DNA from: Halichondria panicea
Lineage: Eukaryota > Porifera > Demospongiae > Suberitida > Halichondriidae
Direction of reading: 5' to 3'
Length of the DNA: 64,000 nucleotides
NCBI RefSeq assembly: GCF_963675165.1
Contig: NC_087380.1
Coordinates: forward strand, 6,394,071 to 6,458,070
The position numbers were made by a program, and so were the translations under genes. The notes beneath the pieces were generated by a model. That model worked only from the letters and a program-made list of their open reading frames with translations, made no database searches and had not been told where the DNA came from. Positions 10,573 to 19,850 of this stretch are shown one piece after another. Each line of letters opens with the position of its first letter. Within the stretch, counting starts at the first letter, position 1.

Positions 10573-12505
10573 TTGATTGGACGCTCTCCAAACATGGCTC
10601 CGTTGTATTGAAGGGCTATGGGCACAGACTCGGGTACTGCAAACGTAAACCTGAAGAGTAGAAAAGTGTAGTTGAATCCTGCAAACTTATCGTCTATAAC
10701 TTAATTGGATATGCCAAATGTTTGCCCTCTTAGAATGCGGATCAGTTAGCCATTCTATTCTATACTACCCCTCTATACCTATACAAAGTACTGAGAGCAT
10801 GACTTTTTTCGCTGACTACTGATAACTGTTTCTGAACAAAATGACACATTAAAATGTTTGGCCGAATTCATGTACATGCATGTACTTACTAAATTGACTA
10901 GCAACCCCTCATCTGGTGGGTTGGGTCTCGTCTCCGGCCATCCTCACGTACTTGATCTCACCACAAGGCTGGAAAAAATGAGCACTTGTTCAGCCGTCAT
11001 GTTGCTAGCCAGGTTGCTGACGTAGATGGTGCGTCGTATCTCCTCGATCTTGGTGGGGTCAGTGAGAGGGGGGCAGGTGTGGGTAGTATCATTATGAGGG
11101 GAGCAGTGAGCTGGGAGAGCGAGGGGGGGAGGTGTGGGTAGTATCATTATGAGGGGGGCAGGTGTGTGTAGTATACACATGCATAGAGTGCCTTATCTCA
11201 ACAGAAAGGGTATCTATAATAATGTTTGTATGAACATAACGTTTCAATTCAACCAAGCTGCTAGATAAAGATTGCTTGCGAATACACATATTAACACGAG
11301 CTACATTCTATAGTATGCAAGAGAGGAATTTATGGCGATTTCGAGCGCTAAAGCTAATCTTGCATGAATAGTAACTTACAGCTGCAGGGTTAATAGCAGC
11401 TCCCATAGCCATGGAGGCCGGTCCAGTGGGTGTAGATGCCCCCATAGAGGGAGGTGTCGGGAGGATAGGTGCAGTGTGACCCATTGGTTTGCTAGCGCTG
11501 TTGGCCAGGGCAATGGCCGGGGCTGCCAGGAACATCGCAGCCGAACCATCAGGAATCTCAGCTGCAGGGAGTGTTGAGACAAGCATGAAGACAGTTAATA
11601 CACGAACACTTACACAAACTCACACATTTTATTCTACCTTGTATCAATGTGAAAGTGAAACGTTGTCCTTAACACTACTCAAAACTGTACGTGACTAGTC
11701 ATTGTTTACTAGTTCAGAATGTTCCCACAATTGATCTTAATTATTACTGTACACCGGGTTTATTTCCATTGTGCATTGCGAGTTTGTTTGCAACGCAATC
11801 AGGCTTGTACAGTGTCATTCGTAATAACTACACGTATTCGAAACCCGTATACATGTACAGTAAGTTGAGATAAGATTGACTGCATCACCAAGGCAACTGC
11901 CCTAGCTCACCATGTCTTGATCGTGCTATGATGAGAGCTCTGTCTATGAGCACAGTGTTGCTAAGGTGGAGACAAGCAGCTGCACTGTCTTCCTCCATGA
12001 AGTTGATGAAGCACACCTTGGAGGGGACACTCAGAGCAGCAAACTCCCTGCATGGAGATGAGGGGGACAAAATGGAGGGTGACAGATTGAAAAATGGATG
12101 CCATATAGTTGAGACCGTAAATGTACGGCCCTTACACACTAGCTGGGCGTGGCCAGGCCAACCGTTCTGACGGATGATTGGAGGATACGCTTATTGTACA
12201 TACATTGATATAAAAGACCATGCTGTACTTATTGTCCATTTATACAATCACAATTAACAGATTTAAACATGTATAGAATTATAATGGGAACAGAAGGGTT
12301 AGCATAATCCCTACTAGTCATTAGCTTGGTACTAGGTACAGGCTTTGTTTTCTCCAAATGATACCCACTCTCTCTCTCTCTCCACTTACTCCTCAGGGAA
12401 GAGCCTCAGTTCCTCAATGTCTCCAAAGTAACTGAACAGCTCCCTCATTTGTTGGAGGCCAGCAGAGGGCGACACATTGGTCACTTGGATCAGAGTAGTA
12501 GACAT
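10573..12505 (-). pseudogene. SREK1-like copy 2, disrupted
   Basis: Exons 12390-12505, 11911-12047 and 11380-11561 (RRM1 and linker) are open and nearly identical to copy 1. Exon 4 has lost one base in EQVLTFFQP, shifting the frame in RRM2, and its donor GT is AT near 10913. Exon 5 (10573-10650) lacks 9 bp, removing three residues from the RNP1 core (FAFVEF becomes FTFAV). Minisatellite-like copies of a GGCAGGTGTGGGTAGTATCA unit precede exon 4. A truncated RRM1 protein remains possible. Confidence 0.75.
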
Positions 12506-12837
12506 GGCTAGCTACTATACTAGACACACTGTACAGTTTCTATTCCATGTGCTGAGTGCTGAGGTTAAATTCGATCTTTACCCAATACACTTTTGTTTGT
12601 TTTTACAGGGGGAGTACCCTCATAAACAGTTCTGTACAACCCTTTCAGTACAGACATTACATGTAGATCTAGCTACCTACAAATGTACATTATGGTCTTT
12701 CTAGATAAAAATGGGTTAGGTTTGATTTACAAGATGTGAGGCTGAAGGACTACTGACATGTAGATCAACAGAAAAATAAACATACAAAAAGACACGAAAT
12801 GTTTAAGTTACACTATGCCTACATGTATCAAGTAGAC

Positions 12838-12861
12838 ACACACACACACACACACACACAA
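12838..12861. repeat. (CA)n microsatellite
   Basis: Short CA repeat in the 5' flank of SREK1-like copy 2. Confidence 0.85.
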
Positions 12862-12937
12862 CCGGCCACAATTAACGTTTTAGACTGACTCTTAAAGTTT
12901 AACTATTATTTGGTGAGAAACTGCAATCAGGGCTGGT

Positions 12938-13140
12938 CTGTGGGTAAAGAATGTATATAATATAGCAGCCAGTCAATGTTAATGTTTAACTGAGTACTGG
13001 TAAATGAATTTAACACAGTGGGTTTACCACCCTGTCTGCCCTATCGATCTGACGTACATAGGTACAACCACTGATGTCATACATCAAGATTACCTCTGAT
13101 AAACATGAAAGATCTGTTAGGACAATGGTGCAGAAGTATC
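12938..13140. repeat. 203-bp direct repeat, first copy
   Basis: Identical by eye to 13760-13962, from CTGTGGGTAAAG to GCAGAAGTATC. The homologous single-copy sequence is also upstream of SREK1-like copy 3 (near 26230), so this is the resident copy. Confidence 0.85.
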
Positions 13141-13368
13141 GTCAGGGCTATCAATGCTCTGTGAGTAGAAAGCAATCAGTGATCATCAATGTACACAGTT
13201 GAGTTACCTCGATCTCAGCCCCTCTCAATTGAGAACGGCCTGGAATCGAGGCTAACAGTAAGTATAATTGCAAAACTGGTGTCATATGTACATACATGAG
13301 AAGCTAAATGCTAAATTGGAGTGCTGAATTTTCAGACACTTTAATACGGTCATGGTGGTATACAGTAG

Positions 13369-13760
13369 ACCATGTAGGGTCATTGTAATTTGTGTTGGTA
13401 ATCGACCACTGATTAATGTAACAACTTAGGCTCACTTATCACCACGAATAGACTACGAGTATATGTAGTATACTAGCTGGAGTACATTAATTGGTGAACA
13501 CTGATCTCTGATTTACATTCTACCAACAGCATCCTGGTACACCTCCAGAATATACCTCCTGATAATATACCTGCAGTGCCTCGACTGAGTTCATCAACCC
13601 CTTCTGTTTCACCACAGGTATTCTTTGCATGACGGTAATACGAGGGTCATGCTATTTGGTAATTGTACATCGGTGATTGAGCACCAACTCTGACAACGAT
13701 CATGACTTAAGGTCACCAGTTGACACAAATAGACTACAAGTATTATATGTAGTAGCGTAC
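13369..13760. repeat. Inverted repeat arm, left
   Basis: A 392-bp near-identical inverted copy of 14425-14817. It carries the tail exon on the plus strand (about 13524-13620), including its splice sites. The left edge abuts the first 10 bp of a transposon end (TACAGTAGAC, 13361-13370). Confidence 0.8.
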
Positions 13761-13962
13761 TGTGGGTAAAGAATGTATATAATATAGCAGCCAGTCAATG
13801 TTAATGTTTAACTGAGTACTGGTAAATGAATTTAACACAGTGGGTTTACCACCCTGTCTGCCCTATCGATCTGACGTACATAGGTACAACCACTGATGTC
13901 ATACATCAAGATTACCTCTGATAAACATGAAAGATCTGTTAGGACAATGGTGCAGAAGTATC
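13760..13962. repeat. 203-bp direct repeat, second copy
   Basis: Second copy of 12938-13140, joined on its left to the inverted arm and on its right to the rest of the interrupted transposon (TCTCGTTAATCTGG). Confidence 0.85.
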
Positions 13963-14320
13963 TCGTTAATCTGGTCACCCTTGGAACAGTGCAGCTTAGC
14001 CGGAATGGCCAGGTGACTGCATTTTAGAAAATAGCTGCAGCTAAAAAGCGACCCTAATGACTAATTTTGCGGTTCTGTCTTGAATCATTATGCTCTCTAT
14101 ATAAGTGCAATCAATTCTGCCAAACCGTATGCCAAAACAGCCGTAAAAAACGTATATAAAACCTCGTTTTGGACAGCCAGAACTGATCAGTATACGGAAT
14201 AGCGAGTGGCCGTACTTCAGGGTGAGTTTTGTGCAATAAAGATCAATCTGTGCTAACGAAACAACGATCGAGGTGACCGTATTCAGAGAGCCAGAATAGC
14301 GTAATTCTATAGTACTGTAT
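13963..14320. mobile_element. CAGTAGACTC-ended TA element, interrupted copy
   Basis: Same family as the complete copy at 26630-27013. Its first 10 bp lie 590 bp away at 13361-13370, separated by the inverted and direct repeat copies. Confidence 0.65.
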
Positions 14321-14424
14321 ATATTGTTCAGTAGTTTGGTCTTTTCATAACAAATTTTCTGTTGGTAGAATGTACCAGTCATCGGTGATCACCATACAAT
14401 GTGCTGTGAGGAGATAGCTAGCTA

Positions 14425-14817
14425 GTACGCTACTACATATAATACTTGTAGTCTATTTGTGTCAACTGATGACCTTAAGTCATGATCGTTGTCAGAGTTG
14501 GTGCTCAATCACCGATGTACAATTACCAAATAGCATGACCCTCGTATTACCGTCATGCAAAGAATACCTGTGGTGAAACAGAAGGGGTTGATGAACTCAG
14601 TCGAGGCACTGCAGGTATATTATCAGGAGGTATATTCTGGAGGTGTACCAGGATGCTGTTGGTAGAATGTAAATCAGAGATCAGTGTTCACCAATTAATG
14701 TACTCCAGCTAGTATTCTACATAATATTATACTCGTAGTCTATTCGTGGTGATAAGTGAGCCTAAGTTGTTACTCAGTGGTCGATTACCAACACAAATTA
14801 CAATGACCCTACATGGT
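14425..14817. repeat. Inverted repeat arm, right
   Basis: Partner of 13369-13760. It contains a tail exon at 14568-14655 (88 bp, not a multiple of three), which reads HPGTPPEYTS and then stops if spliced in phase 0. Confidence 0.8.
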
Positions 14818-15005
14818 ACGATGATAGCAGGAGGAATCACTATAGCTGCACTAGCATTTCACCTCAAAATGTATACCGACCACCATTGCTCCAGGATGAC
14901 TGCTTCCATAAAGTGATTCCTGCAAAGCCAAGCATAATTATTTATAGATTACTGTACGTATAATAAAAACCATGACCCTCGTATTACCATTGGTGTCATA
15001 CAAAC

Positions 15006-18000
15006 CTGTGTTGGAAATTGTGTCGTCTCTTGTCGATCATTTGTACGATGCTCTTCAGCCGTCTGGCTGACCTGTGCGACTCCTGAGGCCATATCTTGGT
15101 CTGCTGACTCAGCAGATGTGATATGAGAACCGTGGGGAAGGAAGATGTGGACAGGAAGTGAGCTACCAATCTGGCAAGACAACGTCTGTAGAGGCTCTTC
15201 ATAAGAAACAGAAGGGATCGGTGAACTCAGTTGAGCCATTTGAGACACTAGAGACGCTTGAGACACTGCAAGTGTTTTACCAGGATTCTGTTGGTAAAAT
15301 ATAAAACAAAGATCAGTGTTCACCAATTAATGTACTCCAGCTAGTATACTACATATACTAGTAGTCTATTCGTGGTGATAAGTGAGCCTAAGTTGCTACA
15401 ATTTCTTAATCAGTGGTCGATTACCAACACAAATTACAATGACCCTACCAGGATGCTGTTGGTAGAATGTAAATCAGAGATCAGTGTTCACCAATTAATG
15501 TACTCCAGCTATATACATGGTACGATGATAGCAGGAGGAATCACTATAGCTGCACTAGAATTTCACCTCAAAATGTATACCGGCCACAGAAAGACTTTTT
15601 CCTTTATGGCAAAGCCAAGCATAATTATTTATAGATTACTATACGTATAATAAAAACCATGACCCTCGTATTACCATTGGTGTTATACAAACCTGTGTTG
15701 GTGATTGTGTAATCTCTTCATAAGAAACAGAAGGGATCGGTGAACTCAGTTGAGCCATTTGAAACACTCGAGGTGTATTACCAAGATTCTATTGGTAGAA
15801 TGTAAATCAAAGATCACTCTTCACCAACGTGCTGTGAGGTGACAGCTAGCTATATAGTGTACTAGTAGTTGAATGTATAGTTTTGCAGTGTTCACCAATG
15901 TGAGGTGACACTATATAGTTCCTATTCCTATAAATGAGCGATTACTGCAATAAAAAAACCTACCGGTGTGTTCCCCTGTGTAGATGACTCACAACTCTCC
16001 TCAGTTACACTTGTATGTTGCCCTGTGGGCTCAACCGTTTCCCCTGGTGATGGTGTAGTCTTAGCTTCATCCTCTTCTCCCTATTTAAGAAGGCATACTA
16101 TAACCATAGTAAAAGCAAAAGTAACCATAATAAAAAATGATATGGCAAGATGGTACTTTTTTACTCCCACAATTGTACTCACTACAGGGACAACGGGTAG
16201 TGACTGGCTGTGAGGAGGAGATGGATTCTGATCCTCTCTCTGAATTAATGAGCAAAGCTAGGAAAAATAACATACAAGTCACAATCTCAACATACCTCAA
16301 AGATGATTTCACTTGTTGATCCATGAATTAATGACACCTTTAGCACAGAAGGAATTATTTGTGCAATTTGATCACACTGGTGAAATGACAATTGTACTAT
16401 CCCTAGAAAGAAAAAAAGAAGCTGAATGGAACCATTCTCAATTGAATGCAAGTGTAAAGCGTAGACAGGCACTTTAAGAATCCTAGCAATGGCAGCCTTT
16501 AGGTCACGATAAATTGCAAGAGAATCAGCGTCAAGCTTGAAGCAAAATTTAACTCTTTTTTTATCATCGTCCAATCGGCTGATCTTGCAAGGCTCTATTT
16601 TCCATGTGTTGAGAAAATCTTTGAGCTCAATGAAATACGTAGCCAAATCACTTTGATCACTTTCAGCTCCAAACTTATTAATCACGTCTTCTAGAATCTC
16701 AAAGTCAAGGAATGACCAAAATGGAGAGACGATGACAAAGACTTCGTCAATACTAGCAGCCCTTCTGAGCTCTTCCTGCTGGTGGGCAAGCAGCATGTTA
16801 CTCTCACTCTCAATCACAGCACGGGACGATCGATACGATGTGAGGAGGGCTACCAGGGAAAGCAAGTCAACAGTGTCACTCTTCTTCAAAGATTCTCTCG
16901 TTGCTGTTTGCAGGTTAGTAAACTTCTTCTCAATGCTTTTGATATCATTTGTCAGTTGCTGTTCATCATCGCTTCTATACTTCCTTTTCTCCCTGTGGCC
17001 AGTTTCTATGAGGGGGAGGATTAATTAAGTGCCAGTGGTAAACACCATGTACAAAACCTTTGCAAAAATTTCGCAAAAGTTTTAATGGTCTATGCCCCAC
17101 AGTCAATTGAAGCAATCAGGGAGTTTACATAGCTCTACCGGTATAATTATAAATTACCTGGAGGACAGTACTTTAGCTCCAACTTCTCTGCTAGTTGAAT
17201 TTCACCGACCAGAGCTGACCGTAGAGCATCAATCACTTGTTTCCATGAGGCTCCTCTTGTCACCCGTAGCCAATGGAGTAGGACTGCCTCTAATCGATCA
17301 GATGGATTGATTTTCATCTGTTCGATTGCATCCAGGGTACCTGGAGTCAACCTCAGCTCCAAACCTATTGGCCGCCACTTAGCCCTCGCTTCAAACAATG
17401 CTCCATATAGATCTATAAGCTGTAAATCACTTGTGCCTAAACCTAGGTTCGTTCCTGTACACAAAACAGACCATGTCATATGTAGCTCTATGTGGTTGTA
17501 TATACCATAGATAGTAAAGGAAAGGGATTGGAAACGCATCACGTGCACCAATGTTTTCAACAGAAGTTGGATGGTACAATCCTATACTTACGATTTTTAA
17601 TGTTATTCATTGTTAGTCAAAAGGTCATTTGTTGTTTTTTGAGCTATATTTTTGGACTTCAAGATCATTCTTTCAGCGTTCAAGCCAATCAAGTAAGCTG
17701 TTTGGGTACATAAAAACATAAGCTTTCCAATGGTAGTGGTCCCATAAAGTTTGGATGGTGTATTGCACCCCAAAAAGTGTTTTTAAACCTTGAAAGTTAG
17801 GGTGAGTTGTTTACAGAAGCTCTATTGCTCAATGTAAGGTATTATGGATTGTTTACATGAGAGAATCTTGTTCTTACATAATAGAGCTATAGTATGATAT
17901 GTAGCATAAGCCTCATATTGCATGGATTAGTGATCGAGTTACAATCTGCTTTAAGTAAAAAATGTTGTACTATAGTGACAATTTTGTGGAAGCTATTTCT

Positions 18001-18919
18001 CAAGTAGACTTTTGCAGATTAGCTGTATTGCTTTATATTATTGTAGTACTCATGCTAGAATGTAGTATGCAACTGATTTTGGAGTGATCAGGGCATCTAT
18101 TTGTGATTTACAGAAACTTTTATATCATGTTTTTTAAAGTGATTAATTAATTGTCTTTTTAGGATGTGAAGCAAAAAGCTCGTAAGAAAAGGTGCAAGTC
18201 CTCCTCAACCGTTAACCAGATCCCACTCTCTCTCAACAAAACAAAAGCATCTAGGAAGACATGAATTCAACAATGTCATCCATAAGACATGTAGTAACCT
18301 CACCTCATATTAAGTATACATGTACGTGTTTATTTTTGCTTGTGTGTGTATACACTGTTTTTGTTTTCATTCTCTCTGCAACCACTTTAATATTATAATT
18401 ATAATTATGACATTCTTAGAGTACAAGACACTTATCATGCTTATGATTAGTGTCAAGACTCACAAAGGGAGTTTAGTAAGATAATAAATACATTGTTGTC
18501 GTGTTTATAATTTTGTAACTAAAATAGATCTAGCTTTTTTTACTGATATGGATGCCATCATGAAGCCCTTATCCTTTAACTACACTGTCCACAGTATGAG
18601 CTTAGACATGCTTAGGGCTCCAGCTTGAGATACTCTCATAATTATACCATGTGGCTTCGATTTACGCCGCAATGGAGGGGCCTGTAATCGAGGCTACAAT
18701 CCGTAAGTAGGATTGTGACATATGACGTAATGCGTTTCCAATCCCTTTCCTTTACTATCTATGTATATACCCTCACACATATTATACTATACTACATGTA
18801 CATGCATGATTCAACTAGCTAATAGCTAGATAGATCTATACATATCAATATAAATAAATGGTCCAACCTTCTATCTCATCTCTGATTACTTCAATGCTAG
18901 TAGCATCTTTTGAGGCCAT
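15006..18919 (-). CDS. Death-domain protein, copy C
   Basis: Exons in frame: 18868-18919, 17158-17454, 16296-17005, 16183-16239, 15964-16080, 15693-15788, 15006-15287 (537 codons); 14568-14655 would add ten residues and a stop. It starts MASKDATSIEVIRDEIE, then the death domain (FEARAKWRPIGLEL, WKQVIDALRSALVGE), coiled coil, and alpha/beta-like domain (FWSFLDFEILEDVI, LAIYRDLKAAIARIL). The tail is Ser/Pro/Gln rich (QLSSPIPSVSYEE in two exons). Reading through the 102-bp intron 16081-16182 gives a 405-aa form ending in a hydrophobic segment (ISFFIMVTFAFTMVIVCLLK). Exon 5 lacks the WYQRLF motif of copies A and D. Intron 1 holds a 1.26-kb transposon. A membrane-linked signalling role is inferred. 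Confidence 0.75.
16081..16182 (-). other. Open intron encoding a hydrophobic C-terminal tail (copy C)
   Basis: The intron has a strong donor (GTGAGT) and an AAATAG acceptor. Its 102 bp are open in frame with exon 4 and stop at the TAG that is also the acceptor. Retention would give a C-terminal segment of about 18 hydrophobic residues after VKKYHL, as in tail-anchored proteins. Equivalent open introns: 235-330 (A), 8392-8478 (B), 34392-34487 (D). Confidence 0.6.
17506..18763. mobile_element. CATAGATA-family element 1 (1258 bp)
   Basis: Perfect terminal inverted repeats of at least 34 bp start CATAGATAGTAAAGGAAAGG. The 7-bp duplication TATATAC is at 17499-17505 and 18764-18770. The element sits in intron 1 of DD copy C. 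Inside, a splice-acceptor-like site is followed by a 33-codon basic reading frame ending in a stop (18163-18264), possibly the last exon of a lost transposase. Related copies: 32854-33408 and 40514-41321. Confidence 0.85.
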
Positions 18920-19083
18920 CAAGCTAGCAAGCTAGCAAGCTGGACTTTCCCTCAGACTGCGGCAGTGCCCATCCCACAAACACATTGATAGCAACTTCAA
19001 CCACATCATCAAAATTACACAGTACTGTCTCTAGATTCCAGAGCTGGTTATGCCTCGGTGCGCATGCGCAAGCGAGGTATACG

Positions 19084-19347
19084 ACGGTAGCATCATAGGT
19101 GCCATCGGAAATGCCATCGACCCGAGAGTAACCGTGACACATTCCACATCCTCCACCAAGAAGCATCTGTTTCATCGCCTGGCCATTGCACTACTTTGGA
19201 GAGGAAATGCCTGCCTGTGGCTTCATCGCCAACAAACTTTACCTCCTTCAGCGGATGGTATCCGCTAAACTGTATGCCCCCCCCTCTTATCTTTTGGTCT
19301 GTTGCTTTTGTACATTTGTATTGTTTTGACATTGCAAAAAAAAAAAA
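19084..19347 (+). mobile_element. Poly(A)-tailed retroposed insert
   Basis: 264 bp ending in a run of A, flanked by the 9-bp repeat AGGTATACG (19075-19083 and 19348-19356). This is the signature of target-primed retroposition. It is nested in the left part of the 3.4-kb element. A 61-codon open stretch to 19268 has no recognised family; it could be a SINE-like unit or a piece of a processed transcript. Confidence 0.7.
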
Positions 19348-19366
19348 AGGTATACGGTAGTGTGTT

Positions 19367-19369
19367 TGT

Positions 19370-19409
<40 letters not shown>
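19367..19409. repeat. (GT)n microsatellite
   Basis: GT-rich tract followed by pure GT repeat in the 5' part of the 3.4-kb element. Confidence 0.9.
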
Positions 19410-19412
<3 letters not shown>

Positions 19413-19850
19413 CTGTTTCAGCTGCTCAAGGATCAATGAAGTGCAAGTAAGAGTTTCTATAGGCTTCTAGTCATGTTTTCTTGGCTTGGTATTTGTGGAT
19501 TTGCAAAATAAAGCTTCGTTCTCGAGTTATGCCTAGTTTTGCTTACTTGGAATGCCATTGCAGCCTTTTCAGAAGAGTCCGTAGCAAAACTTGTTCACCG
19601 AGTGTTGCTACTCTACTTAGTAGTTAGCTCTGCACTAGAACGCTAGCTATTGATAGCTGCAAGAGTGAGAAGAAAGCTGCAAGGCTCTGTCACGAAAATT
19701 TTGGTCCGCCGATAATTTCAGTCCCCCGGACCAATTTTAGCTGATAATGTTGGTCCGCCCTCGAAAAAAGTAGTCCTGGTTGCTGCGCAATGAGTTGTGC
19801 ATGCATGCACAGCTTTTGATGCAGCTGAAAAGTTTGTTCCAGTTATTCTT

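Noticed and set aside
12938-13962. CRISPR-like or tandem array
   Set aside because: Only two 203-bp copies, separated by an inverted duplication; no regular spacers, and the genome is eukaryotic.
16732-17028. Plus-strand frames over DD exon 3 (seen in every copy)
   Set aside because: Conserved only because the minus-strand coding sequence is conserved; the minus frame has domain and splice support.
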